64,000 bases of DNA. It comes from Thauera sp. (GTDB lineage: Bacteria; Pseudomonadota; Gammaproteobacteria; Burkholderiales; Rhodocyclaceae). A program made the translations under genes and the position numbers. The DNA lies in assembly GCA_024235615.1 (NCBI GenBank), contig JACKMB010000001.1, forward strand, positions 62,001 through 126,000, written 5' to 3'. The stretch's first letter is position 1, and every line of letters begins with the position of its first letter. Below are positions 54,926-64,000 of this stretch, piece after piece. Below the pieces are notes generated by a model. It had not been told where the DNA came from. It did not search any database and was given only the letters and a program-made list of their open reading frames with translations.

Positions 54926-55714
54926 TCAGTCGAAGCCGCCGATCCGCTTCATGTCGCCGAAGTTGAACCAGATGAAAAAGGCGCGGCCCACGATGTTCTG
55001 CTCGGGGACGAAGCCCCACACACGACTGTCGCTGCTGGCGTCGCGATTGTCGCCGAGCACGAAGTAATGACCCGCGGGAACGGTGCAGCGCACCCCTGCG
55101 TGCACGTAGGTGCAATGCTCGCGGCCGGGGAAGTTGAGCACCTGCGGCACATAGGCCGGCGCGTCACGCTCGATCAGCACCGAGTGCTCGACCTCGCCGA
55201 GCTTCTCGACATATCTGGGCGAGTAGTACAGGCGATCCGGATGCAGGTAGCTGCCATCCTCGCGGATCGGCACCGCCTCGCCGTTGATGACGAGGCGCTT
55301 GTCGATGTATTCGACGCGGTCGCCGGGCAGGCCGACCACGCGCTTGATGTAGTCCATCGACGGATCGGCAGGGTAGCGGAACACCATCACGTCGCCGCGC
55401 TTGGGATCGTTCACCTCGATGATCTTCTGGTTGATCACCGGCAGGCGGATGCCGTAGGTCCACTTGTTGACCAGGATGAAGTCGCCCACCAGCAGGGTCG
55501 GGATCATCGAGCCCGACGGGATCTTGAAGGGCTCGACCACGAAGGAGCGCAGGCCGAACACGATCAGGATCACCGGGAAGAAGCTCGCGCCGTACTCGAC
55601 CCACCACGGGTCGGGCGTGCCGGCCGGGCGCAGCTTGCGCGCATGGAAGCGGTCGAGGAACCACAGCACGCCGGTGGCGATCAGCAGCAGCAACAGGATC
55701 AGGGCAAAATTCAT
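54926..55714 (-). CDS. lepB: Signal peptidase I
   Basis: Cleaves Sec signal peptides on the periplasmic side. The 262-residue protein has two N-terminal membrane segments, the catalytic Ser in SGSMIPTLLVGDFILVNKW, the catalytic Lys in YIKRVVGLPGDRVEY, and the C-terminal FVLGDNRDASSDSRVWGFVP box. It directly follows lepA by 42 bp in the usual lepA-lepB order and precedes the DUF4845 gene by 12 bp. Confidence 0.96.
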   Translation of the reverse strand: MNFALILLLLLIATGVLWFLDRFHARKLRPAGTPDPWWVEYGASFFPVILIVFGLRSFVVEPFKIPSGSMIPTLLVGDFILVNKWTYGIRLPVINQKIIEVNDPKRGDVMVFRYPADPSMDYIKRVVGLPGDRVEYIDKRLVINGEAVPIREDGSYLHPDRLYYSPRYVEKLGEVEHSVLIERDAPAYVPQVLNFPGREHCTYVHAGVRCTVPAGHYFVLGDNRDASSDSRVWGFVPEQNIVGRAFFIWFNFGDMKRIGGFD

Positions 55715-55756
55715 GCGGTTTCCGTCGTGGGCCAGCCCGCCTGGGGCCGGCGTCGA

Positions 55757-57553
<1,797 letters not shown>

Positions 57554-57561
57554 TTGAAACG

Positions 57562-57582
57562 AAAAAGGTGCCTTTCAGCACC
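57562..57582 (-). terminator. Terminator-like hairpin immediately before lepA
   Basis: On the minus strand a 5-bp stem GGTGC/GCACC with a 6-nt loop is followed by TTTTT. The T-run ends 8 bp before the lepA ATG. The stem is short, so it is a weak terminator or an attenuator or translation-control element. It separates the rpoE-mucD section from lepA. Confidence 0.4.
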
Positions 57583-57631
57583 CGTTTCGGAAAGGATTCG
57601 GTTGGTCGCTGGCCGGGTTCGGTCCAGCGCG

Positions 57632-57907
57632 TCAGGCCCGCGATTCTAGCGGAAAACCGCTCAGATAAGCGCGTACGGCGGCCTCGTCGAGGCGATAGTG
57701 GCAAAGTTCGTGCTGGCCGTGCAGCAGCACCGGGACCCACTCGCCCCAGCGCGCCTCGAGATCCGGGTGCTGGTCGACGTCGATGACCTCGATGTCCCAG
57801 CCGGCCGCATCGGCCAGCGGGCGCAAGGCGTCCACGAGATCGTGGCACAGGTGGCACCACTCCCGGCTCATTACGGTGAAGCGCTGTTCCACTGCCGGAC
57901 CGCTCAC
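57632..57907 (-). CDS. Glutaredoxin-like protein (DUF836)
   Basis: A 91-residue thioredoxin-fold protein with the redox motif REWCHLCHDL (CxxC) near the N-terminus, then VIDVDQHPDLEARWGEWVPVLL including the cis-Pro before a strand. The family (PF05768) is annotated glutaredoxin-like; substrate is unknown. The GTG start overlaps the mucD stop (GTGA), showing translational coupling to the periplasmic protease gene. Confidence 0.85.
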   Translation of the reverse strand: MSGPAVEQRFTVMSREWCHLCHDLVDALRPLADAAGWDIEVIDVDQHPDLEARWGEWVPVLLHGQHELCHYRLDEAAVRAYLSGFPLESRA

Positions 57908-59358
57908 TTTTCGGCGCGCAGGCTGACGTAGGACGAGGCCGCGCCGCGCCCGACCAGCACGGTGACCTGCTGCCCGGGCTTGAGCGCCGCGACCGCGCGC
58001 TCGAAGTCCTCGACCCGATCGAGCTTGACCTGGCGGCCTTCCGCGACGATCGCCAGCACGAGATCGCCGGCGACGATCTCGGCACGCGCCGCCGGCCCCT
58101 CCGCGCGCTGCACGAGCAGGCCGTGGGCGATCGAGCGCTCGCGCCGCTGCTGTGCAGTGGGCGCGGCAAGTTCGAGGCCGAGGCGATTGGTAACCCCCGC
58201 AGCCGAGCCGAGCGCCGCGGGCTCGATCTCCTCCTCCGGGTCGCGCCACTCGCCGAGCGTGACGCTCAGCGAACGCGGCGTACCGTCGCGGTAGATCTCG
58301 ACCTCGACCCTGCTGCCGGGACGTGCCGCCGCGACGATGCGCGGCAGATCGGCGGAGTTCTCCACGGCGCGATCGTTGAAGCGCACGATCACGTCGCCCT
58401 GCACGATGCCGCCGACCGCAGCCGGCCCGCCCGCCTCGACGCTGCTCACCAGCGCGCCCGCCGGACGCGGCAGGCGGAAGCTGTCGGCGAGGTCGCGGGT
58501 GATCTCCTGGATGGAGACGCCGATGCGCCCGCGCTCTACCCTGCCCTTCTCGCGCAGTTGCTGCTGGACGTCCATCGCCACGTCGATCGGGATCGCGAAA
58601 GACAGGCCCATGAAGCCGCCGGTGCGGCTGTAGATCTGCGAGTTGATGCCGACCACCTCGCCGCGCAGGTTGAACAGCGGCCCGCCGGAGTTCCCCGGGT
58701 TGATCGCCACGTCGGTCTGGATGAAGGGCACGAAGTTCTCGTCGGGCAGGCTGCGCCCCTTGGCGCTGACGATGCCGGCGGTCACCGACTGCTCGAAGCC
58801 GAAGGGCGAGCCGATCGCGAGTACCCATTCGCCTACCGCGAGCGCCTCGGGGTCGCCGAGCACGACGTGCGGCAGCGCCGTGGCATCGATCCGGATCAGC
58901 GCGACGTCGCTGCGCGCGTCGGCACCGATCACCGTGGCGTCGAACTCGCGCTTGTCGGCGAGACGCACAACGATGCTCTCGGCGGCCTCGACCACATGCG
59001 CGTTGGTGAGGATGTAGCCGTCGGGGCTGATGATGAAGCCGGATCCCAGCGACTTGTCGTCGGGCTCCGCGCCCGGGTACTCGGGCATGCGCGGAATGAA
59101 CTTGCGGAAGAACTCGAACATCGGATCCGATTCGTCGAGTTCGGGCAGACGGAAGGGCTGCTTCTGCGGCCTTTCCGGTGCCTGGGTCGCGCTGATGTTA
59201 ACCACCGCGGCACCTTGCGTCGCCACCAGGCGGGTGAAGTCCGGCAGCGTCACCGCGTCGGTCGCCCGGCTCGGCGGCGCGACCAGCATCAGCAGCAGAC
59301 ACACCAGCAAGACGAACGCGCCCGGGCAAGCCGCGCGCAGGCGAAGGTCGAGGTTCAT
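57904..59358 (-). CDS. mucD: Periplasmic serine protease MucD/DegP (HtrA family)
   Basis: A 484-residue HtrA protease degrading misfolded envelope proteins. A signal sequence lies in residues about 1-33. The catalytic triad is His in TNAHVVEAAE, Asp in SDVALIRID and Ser in NPGNSGGPLFN. Two PDZ domains follow (GRIGVSIQEITRDL and a C-terminal one near GVTNRLGLELA). It lies in the sigma-E operon after rseC, with an ATGA overlap, so it is expected to be induced by envelope stress. Confidence 0.95.
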   Translation of the reverse strand: MNLDLRLRAACPGAFVLLVCLLLMLVAPPSRATDAVTLPDFTRLVATQGAAVVNISATQAPERPQKQPFRLPELDESDPMFEFFRKFIPRMPEYPGAEPDDKSLGSGFIISPDGYILTNAHVVEAAESIVVRLADKREFDATVIGADARSDVALIRIDATALPHVVLGDPEALAVGEWVLAIGSPFGFEQSVTAGIVSAKGRSLPDENFVPFIQTDVAINPGNSGGPLFNLRGEVVGINSQIYSRTGGFMGLSFAIPIDVAMDVQQQLREKGRVERGRIGVSIQEITRDLADSFRLPRPAGALVSSVEAGGPAAVGGIVQGDVIVRFNDRAVENSADLPRIVAAARPGSRVEVEIYRDGTPRSLSVTLGEWRDPEEEIEPAALGSAAGVTNRLGLELAAPTAQQRRERSIAHGLLVQRAEGPAARAEIVAGDLVLAIVAEGRQVKLDRVEDFERAVAALKPGQQVTVLVGRGAASSYVSLRAEK

Positions 59359-59825
59359 TGCAGGACGCGCAGCCGGCGGCTGCAATCCTCCTCGACCGAG
59401 AGCTCCATGCTCAGGCTGTTGCGCCAGTTGCGGCTGCGCGGCAGAAGGCGGTTGACTCCCCATGCGAGCGCGAGTCCCGCGACCGCCCCGGCCAGACCCC
59501 AGGCGTCCCCGCGATCCGCGCCGCCCGCGAGGCTGCCGAGCGCCGCACCCACCAGGAGGAGCAGTGTGCCGAGGCCGTAGCTGACCAGCGCCGCCCGCAA
59601 GGGCGCGCCGTCCGGGATGCGGATCACCACGGCGTCGCCCACGGCAAATCGGGAATCGACCGGCATCGCGAATTCGTCCCTGGGCATCCCGAAGGCATGC
59701 GAGATCTGCACCGAACCGCAACCGCCAGGTTCATCGCAGCGTCCGCAGCCGCCCTGCTTTCCGCTGAGCTTGACCCAGGCCTGGCCGTTCTCGATGCGCA
59801 GGATGCGGGCGCGCGCTTCCATCAT
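59355..59825 (-). CDS. rseC: SoxR-reducing system / sigma-E modulator RseC
   Basis: A 156-residue inner-membrane protein. The N-terminal half has a cysteine cluster, GGCGRCDEPGGCG, as in RseC/RsxC-type proteins. Two transmembrane helices follow (about 76-96 and 100-121). It has a positive effect on sigma-E in E. coli and links to SoxR reduction. ATG overlaps the rseB stop; two adjacent ATG codons make the start ambiguous by one residue. Confidence 0.9.
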   Translation of the reverse strand: MMEARARILRIENGQAWVKLSGKQGGCGRCDEPGGCGSVQISHAFGMPRDEFAMPVDSRFAVGDAVVIRIPDGAPLRAALVSYGLGTLLLLVGAALGSLAGGADRGDAWGLAGAVAGLALAWGVNRLLPRSRNWRNSLSMELSVEEDCSRRLRVLQ

Positions 59826-60790
59826 CGGACCTCCGGCCGGATGCTCTCGCCGACACGACGCACCGCAGCCTCCGGCGCCTCGCCGAGCGCGGTGACCAGA
59901 TGGCCGCCGATCGCGCGCTTGAAGATGTTGATTGCTCCGCTCGAGAGCGGACCGAGGCCGGCCTTCGAACCCTCGCCCACCGGCTCGATGAACACCGAGA
60001 TCGCCGCCAGCCCGTCGCTGAACACCATATGTACCGCCTCGCCACGTTCGCGGCCCAGCGGACGCTTCATCACCGAGGTGAGCGTGTATCCGGGAACCGC
60101 CGGCTCCAGCACCCAGCCTGCAGCCTCGACGGGCATGCTGCTGCCACGGGCGTTGAGCGTTCGCCAGCCTTCGCCGGTTTCGAAGCGAGATTCGAGCAGC
60201 GAGTCGTCCACGTCACCGCCGATGCGCACCTCGCTGAAGCTGAACTGCTCTATGAGGCCACCGTGCTGGTCCAGCGTGCGCGATTTGAGCAGCAGGCCCG
60301 TTTGCAGGTCGGCCCAAAGCACATGCCCGTAACGGAGCTCGTCCTTGGGTTCGAGCACCAGGGCCTGCGCCTCCAGCCCGGCCACCCGGCCCAACTCGCC
60401 CTTGCGCACCCGGTAGCTCTCGGCCAACCCGGTCGGCGACACCGGAAGGCGCGCCGGGAAGGCCCGCCGGCCTTGGGCCTCGTCGATGATCACCGTGCGC
60501 TCGTCGGGCAGCACGCAACGCACCTCCGCGCCGCGACGGATGATTTCGCGCGGGCTGCCGTCGAGCACCTCGAGGCGTTCATACTCGCCGCTGGCGTCAA
60601 CCCGATGGGCGATGCGCGAGGTCTCGACGTGGCTGCCGGACTGATAGACGAAGGTGCCGACGTAATTGAGACGCTGCCCCGCGGTGGAGATGCGCCCAAG
60701 CCAGGACAGGGGATCCGTCGGATGCTCGGCGAACGCCGGACCCTGCGCGAGCAGCGCGCAGAATCCGAGCATGACGGAGAACAACCTCAT
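59822..60790 (-). CDS. rseB: Sigma-E regulatory protein RseB/MucB
   Basis: A 322-residue periplasmic protein that binds RseA and protects it from cleavage until envelope stress or lipid signals release it. A signal peptide ends near AFAEHP (about residue 22). The MucB/RseB domains follow: NYVGTFVYQSGSHVETSRIAH is the family N-terminal stretch, and GGDVDDSLLESRFETGEGW lies in the second domain. The start overlaps the rseA stop (ATGA). Confidence 0.94.
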   Translation of the reverse strand: MRLFSVMLGFCALLAQGPAFAEHPTDPLSWLGRISTAGQRLNYVGTFVYQSGSHVETSRIAHRVDASGEYERLEVLDGSPREIIRRGAEVRCVLPDERTVIIDEAQGRRAFPARLPVSPTGLAESYRVRKGELGRVAGLEAQALVLEPKDELRYGHVLWADLQTGLLLKSRTLDQHGGLIEQFSFSEVRIGGDVDDSLLESRFETGEGWRTLNARGSSMPVEAAGWVLEPAVPGYTLTSVMKRPLGRERGEAVHMVFSDGLAAISVFIEPVGEGSKAGLGPLSSGAINIFKRAIGGHLVTALGEAPEAAVRRVGESIRPEVR

Positions 60791-61326
60791 CGAGCCCCGC
60801 CCTCGCGCGTATCGGACACCGTACGGACATACTGCACTCCGGCCGGCATCGGGCCGCCGCGGGTGAGGCCCTGGTGGGCGAATAGGTACTCACGCATCGG
60901 ATCGGCGGCGGGCGCGACGACCGGACGCACGTTTGGCGAATTCACCAGCTGGATCGGCGATGCGGCGACCGCCATCTGCGGTGCAGGCGCATCCTGCCTG
61001 TACAGGCTCGCCGCCACCAGCCCCACCGCCGCCACGCCCATCACCGAGGCCGCGAGCGGCATCAGGCGATGCACCAGCCCGCGCTGCGTCACGGCTGCCG
61101 GCTGAGCACGCGGCGCAAGCAGCGTGGGCTCGTCGTCCAGACTCGCCATGACGCGGGAGACGAAATCGCCGGAACCGGCAGCGTCACCGCGCAGGGTGTC
61201 ACCGATCAGGCAATAGGTGTCCCACTCCCTGCGCAACGAGGCATCCTTGCGCATGCCGTCGAACACCGCACGCATCCCCTGGTCGTCGAGATCTCCGTCG
61301 AACAGCGCCGACACTTTGTCCTTCAT
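60787..61326 (-). CDS. rseA: Anti-sigma-E factor RseA/MucA
   Basis: A 179-residue single-pass membrane protein. The cytoplasmic domain (MKDKVSALFDGDLDDQGM, then LRREWDTYCLIGDTLRG) binds and inhibits sigma-E. The helix at about 103-121 (LMPLAASVMGVAAVGLVAASL) crosses the membrane, and the periplasmic tail is the RseB and protease target. It begins 8 bp after the rpoE stop, so it is co-transcribed with its target sigma factor. Confidence 0.92.
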   Translation of the reverse strand: MKDKVSALFDGDLDDQGMRAVFDGMRKDASLRREWDTYCLIGDTLRGDAAGSGDFVSRVMASLDDEPTLLAPRAQPAAVTQRGLVHRLMPLAASVMGVAAVGLVAASLYRQDAPAPQMAVAASPIQLVNSPNVRPVVAPAADPMREYLFAHQGLTRGGPMPAGVQYVRTVSDTREGGAR

Positions 61327-61334
61327 GCTTGCAC

Positions 61335-61934
61335 CTACCAACGTTTGTCCGGGGCCGTGTCCAGCAGGGGCCGCAGACGTTCGGCTATCGCTTCGCGCGC
61401 ACGGAAGATCCGCGAGCGCACCGTCCCAATCGGGCATTCCATGATCCCGGCGATCTCCTCGTAGCTGAGCCCTTCGAGCTCGCGGAGCATGATCGCCGTC
61501 CTCAGTTCCTCGGGCAGTGCGGCCATCGCGTCCTCCACGGTCTCGCCGATCTGGCGCGTCATCATCAGCCGTTCCGGCGTGTTGATGTCGCGCAACTGAT
61601 CGCCGTCCTCGAAGGTCTCCGCCTCCTCCGAGTCGAAACTCGTCGAAGTCGGGGCCCTGCGGCCCTGTGAGACCAGGTAGTTCTTTGCCGTGTTGATGCC
61701 GATGCGGTAAAGCCAGGTGTAGAACGCACTGTCACCCCGAAACGAACCCAGCGCTCGATAAGCCTTGATGAAGGTTTCTTGCGCCACGTCCTCAACTTCC
61801 GCCGGGTCGCGGATCAGCCTCGACAGCAGTCGATTCAGCTTGCGCTGGTACTTGGATACCAGCAGACCGAATGCCTGCTTGTCGCCGCGCTGAACACGCT
61901 CGACGAGTTGCTGATCGAGTTCCCGATCGCTCAT
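61335..61934 (-). CDS. rpoE: RNA polymerase sigma factor RpoE/AlgU
   Basis: A 199-residue group 4 (ECF) sigma factor for envelope stress. Region 2 is DKQAFGLLVSKYQRKLNRLL and DVAQETFIKAYRAL; region 4 has ELEGLSYEEIAGIMECPIGT with the helix-turn-helix. It leads the operon rpoE-rseA-rseB-rseC-mucD and likely activates itself. Confidence 0.96.
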   Translation of the reverse strand: MSDRELDQQLVERVQRGDKQAFGLLVSKYQRKLNRLLSRLIRDPAEVEDVAQETFIKAYRALGSFRGDSAFYTWLYRIGINTAKNYLVSQGRRAPTSTSFDSEEAETFEDGDQLRDINTPERLMMTRQIGETVEDAMAALPEELRTAIMLRELEGLSYEEIAGIMECPIGTVRSRIFRAREAIAERLRPLLDTAPDKRW

Positions 61935-61979
61935 GGGTTCCTGTTGATTCCGGGGAATTCAAAAATTCGAAGATCCCGG

Positions 61980-62055
61980 ATTATAAGCGAGCGGGACAAT
62001 CCATCAGCAGAAATCGAAGACACTGGAACTGACAGGGTCGGGTGGAAATAGTTCA
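61980..62055. promoter_or_regulatory. rpoE/nadB divergent promoter region
   Basis: On the minus strand TATAAT (61980-61985) is a perfect -10 box 46 bp before the rpoE ATG, without a good -35. Further out, GGAACT (62025-62030) on the plus strand and TGAACT on the minus strand (62050-62055) resemble sigma-E -35 boxes facing each other. The minus-strand one would fit autoregulation of rpoE, but its -10 (TCAGT) is weak. Confidence 0.4.
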
Positions 62056-62117
62056 GGCATGAGGAGCTTCGTCGCCAGGGCCCGACGATCCGCGCGCGCC
62101 CGGCGGCCTGTCACCGC

Positions 62118-63758
62118 ATGCTATATTTCCTTCCCCGCAAATCCCGCCCGAGCGACATCTTGCTGAAACAGTACGACGTACTCATTCTTGGCAGCGGCAC
62201 CGCCGGCCAGTCGATGGCCCTCCGCCTGGCGGACCGCCTGCGTGTGGCGCTCGTGACCAAGCGCGAACTCGCAGACAGCGCGAGCAACTGGGCGCAGGGC
62301 GGCATCGCCGCGGTGCTCGACAATACGGACAGCATCGAAGCCCACATCCAGGACACCTTCGTCGCCGGTGCAGGCCTTTGCAACCCGCAATCGACACGCT
62401 TCGTGGTCGAGAACGGCAAGCGCGCGATCGAGTGGCTGATCGACCGCGGCGTGCCCTTCACCCGCGAAGCCGACTCCCAGCTCGGCTACCACCTCACCCG
62501 CGAAGGCGGCCACTCGCATCGACGCATCATCCATGCGGCCGACGCAACCGGCGCCGCGGTGCAGGCCACGCTCGGCGACCATGTGCGCCGGCACCCGAAC
62601 ATCGACATCTTCGAGCACCACATCGCGGTCGACCTGATCACCGGTGACAAGCTCGGCCAGCCGGGCGCAGGCTGCCTCGGCGCCTACGTGCTCGACATCG
62701 AGGGCGAGCGCGTGCTCACCTTCGCCGCGCGCAACACCGTGATCGCAACCGGCGGAACGGGCAAGGTGTACCTGTATACGACCAACCCCGACGTCGCCAC
62801 CGGCGACGGCGTCGCGATGGCCTGGCGTGCCGGTTGCCGCGTGGGCAACATGGAGTTCATCCAGTTCCACCCCACCTGCCTCTACCACCCGCAGGCCAAG
62901 TCCTTCCTGATCTCCGAGGCGGTGCGCGGCGAGGGCGGGCTGCTCAAGCTGCCCGACGGCACCCGCTTCATGCCCGATCACGACCCGCGCGAGGAGCTCG
63001 CCCCGCGCGACATCGTCGCGCGCGCGATCGACTTCGAGATGAAGAAGCGCGGCATCGACTGCGTGTACCTGGACATCAGCCACAAACCCGCCGACTGGCT
63101 GCGCGGCCACTTCCCCAACATCCACGCCCGTTGTCTCGAGCTCGGCATCGACATCACGAAGGAACCGATCCCGGTCGTACCGGCGGCGCACTATTCCTGC
63201 GGCGGCATCATGACCGACCTCGCCGCGCGCACCGACGTTCCCGGGCTCTACGCCGTGGGCGAGTCGGCGTGCACCGGACTGCACGGCGCCAACCGCCTGG
63301 CGAGCAACTCGCTGCTCGAGTGCCTGGTCTTCGGCGAGGCTGCCGCGGAGGACATCCTCTCCAAGGAGAACACGCCTGCGCCGGTGCTGCCCGACTGGGA
63401 CGAGAGCCGCGTCACCGACGCCGACGAGGAGGTGGTGATCTCGCACAACTGGGCGGAGCTGCGTCGCTTCATGTGGGACTACGTCGGCATCGTGCGCACC
63501 AACAAGCGCCTGCGTCGCGCCCAGCACCGCATCCGCCTGCTGTCGCGCGAGATCCACGAGTTCTATTCGAACTTCCGCGTCAGCAACGATCTGATCGAGC
63601 TGCGCAACCTGGTGACCACCGCCGACCTGATCGTGCGCTGCGCGCTCAAGCGCAAGGAGAGCCGTGGACTGCACCACTCGCGCGACTTTCCCGAGACCCT
63701 GCCGAAGGCGCGCGACACCGTCCTTCGCCCGCAAGCACCCCGGCCCCGCAAGGGCTGA
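62118..63758 (+). CDS. nadB: L-aspartate oxidase
   Basis: First step of NAD biosynthesis from aspartate, forming iminoaspartate. The flavoprotein belongs to the succinate dehydrogenase/fumarate reductase group. [20 protein letters not shown] is the FAD-binding motif, with [11 protein letters not shown] and [13 protein letters not shown] following. SEAVRGEGG holds the active-site Arg, and the C-terminal [20 protein letters not shown] is a family block. The ATG at 62118 gives 546 residues, but a TTG at 62160 gives the more usual short N-terminus (LKQYDVL); sequence between could be promoter (TATATT). It is divergent from rpoE. Confidence 0.94.
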   Translation: MLYFLPRKSRPSDILLKQYDVLILGSGTAGQSMALRLADRLRVALVTKRELADSASNWAQGGIAAVLDNTDSIEAHIQDTFVAGAGLCNPQSTRFVVENGKRAIEWLIDRGVPFTREADSQLGYHLTREGGHSHRRIIHAADATGAAVQATLGDHVRRHPNIDIFEHHIAVDLITGDKLGQPGAGCLGAYVLDIEGERVLTFAARNTVIATGGTGKVYLYTTNPDVATGDGVAMAWRAGCRVGNMEFIQFHPTCLYHPQAKSFLISEAVRGEGGLLKLPDGTRFMPDHDPREELAPRDIVARAIDFEMKKRGIDCVYLDISHKPADWLRGHFPNIHARCLELGIDITKEPIPVVPAAHYSCGGIMTDLAARTDVPGLYAVGESACTGLHGANRLASNSLLECLVFGEAAAEDILSKENTPAPVLPDWDESRVTDADEEVVISHNWAELRRFMWDYVGIVRTNKRLRRAQHRIRLLSREIHEFYSNFRVSNDLIELRNLVTTADLIVRCALKRKESRGLHHSRDFPETLPKARDTVLRPQAPRPRKG

Positions 63759-63817
63759 ACAGCCGCGCAGGCCCTGCCCTGCCCTGCCCTGACGCGGGCC
63801 GTCGCAGTGCGGTCGCT

Positions 63818-64000
63818 TCAGGGCGCGGTGTTCCCTGGCGGCACGCGCCCGGCACGGTGGCGCAACCAGACCCTGAGCAGTCGAAAGCTGCCTGCCGACA
63901 GATTGTCGGGTACGAGGAACAGTCTTCGCACGCGCGATGCTTCAGCCTCCGCCGCTGACTGCGCCACCGGATCGAGCGCGAACCACGCCGCCATCGGCAA
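63818..64000 (-). CDS. YgfX-like protein (partial, C-terminal end)
   Basis: The last 60 residues of a gene that continues past the window end. The segment RRLFLVPDNLSAGSFRLLRVWLRHR resembles the conserved C-terminus of YgfX (CptA-type, DUF1434), a small membrane protein commonly found beside nadB and rpoE in proteobacteria. It is convergent with nadB, from which it is separated by 59 bp that include a short GCCCT x4 tandem repeat (63771-63790). Confidence 0.65.
   Translation of the reverse strand: MPMAAWFALDPVAQSAAEAEASRVRRLFLVPDNLSAGSFRLLRVWLRHRAGRVPPGNTAP

Noticed and set aside
63771-63790. GCCCT x4 tandem repeat after nadB as a phase-variable element.
   Set aside because: It lies after the stop codon between convergent genes, not in a promoter or coding frame, so a phase-variation role is unsupported.

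Overview
The window is high-GC chromosomal DNA with dense, mostly operon-packed housekeeping genes. Gene order points to a betaproteobacterium of the Rhodocyclales (Thauera/Azoarcus-like). The evidence is the run rpoE-rseA-rseB-rseC-mucD-lepA-lepB-DUF4845-rnc-era-recO-pdxJ-acpS-nagZ-uvrC, the cydP-cydA-cydB-cydX-ybgE oxidase operon, and pgsA followed by a Gly-Cys-Gly tRNA array. Genus level is inference. No insertion sequence, prophage or CRISPR array was seen.

Layout. 1-8444: TatD (cut by the window edge), an ECHDC3-like crotonase, a membrane diguanylate cyclase, a four-gene MCE-type lipid ABC transporter, and ppx. 8562-15035: ppk divergent from ppx, then relA (polyphosphate and (p)ppGpp metabolism), mtfA, a flavodoxin-fold protein and a COG5622-type protein. 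15307-18750: manC, rfbD and rfbB (nucleotide sugars). 19037-25278: tex, an ArsC/Spx-like protein, an Hsp33 without its zinc cysteines, minCDE, tRNA-Leu and a DUF1178 protein. 25373-29581: a phosphodiesterase, three tRNAs, pgsA and pgi. 29718-33718: a thioesterase, a NifX-like protein, an unknown protein with a persulfide-dioxygenase-like protein, a patatin and a small exported protein. 33826-38386: a degenerate KaiC-like/PPDK fusion, a cytochrome c'-like lipoprotein and a YhcC-type radical SAM protein. 38705-47677: orphan Rieske protein, FisR, cytochrome bd operon, sulfide:quinone oxidoreductase, rhodanese and YqeY. 47819-61934: a 16-gene leftward run from rpoE to uvrC. 62118-64000: nadB and a partial ygfX.

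The most interesting system is a probable sulfide/sulfane-sulfur response. The sigma-54 activator at 39643-41040 has Cys53, Cys64 and Cys71, the same positions reported as sulfane-sulfur sensors in FisR. Four sigma-54 (-24/-12) promoter candidates lie in the window. They precede the NifX-like gene, the unknown plus persulfide-dioxygenase-like pair, the orphan petA, and the cytochrome bd operon. Three of them have dyad sequences about 115-130 bp upstream of the predicted start, as expected for enhancers. A perfect FNR box also lies in the cyd promoter. Sulfide:quinone oxidoreductase and a periplasmic rhodanese follow directly. I infer a circuit in which sulfide oxidation is coupled to electron disposal through the sulfide-tolerant bd oxidase.

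Other points: REP-like palindromes sit in several intergenic regions, one with a 54-bp near-perfect duplication. rnc ends in an A_AAA_AAA slippery heptamer overlapping the era start codon.
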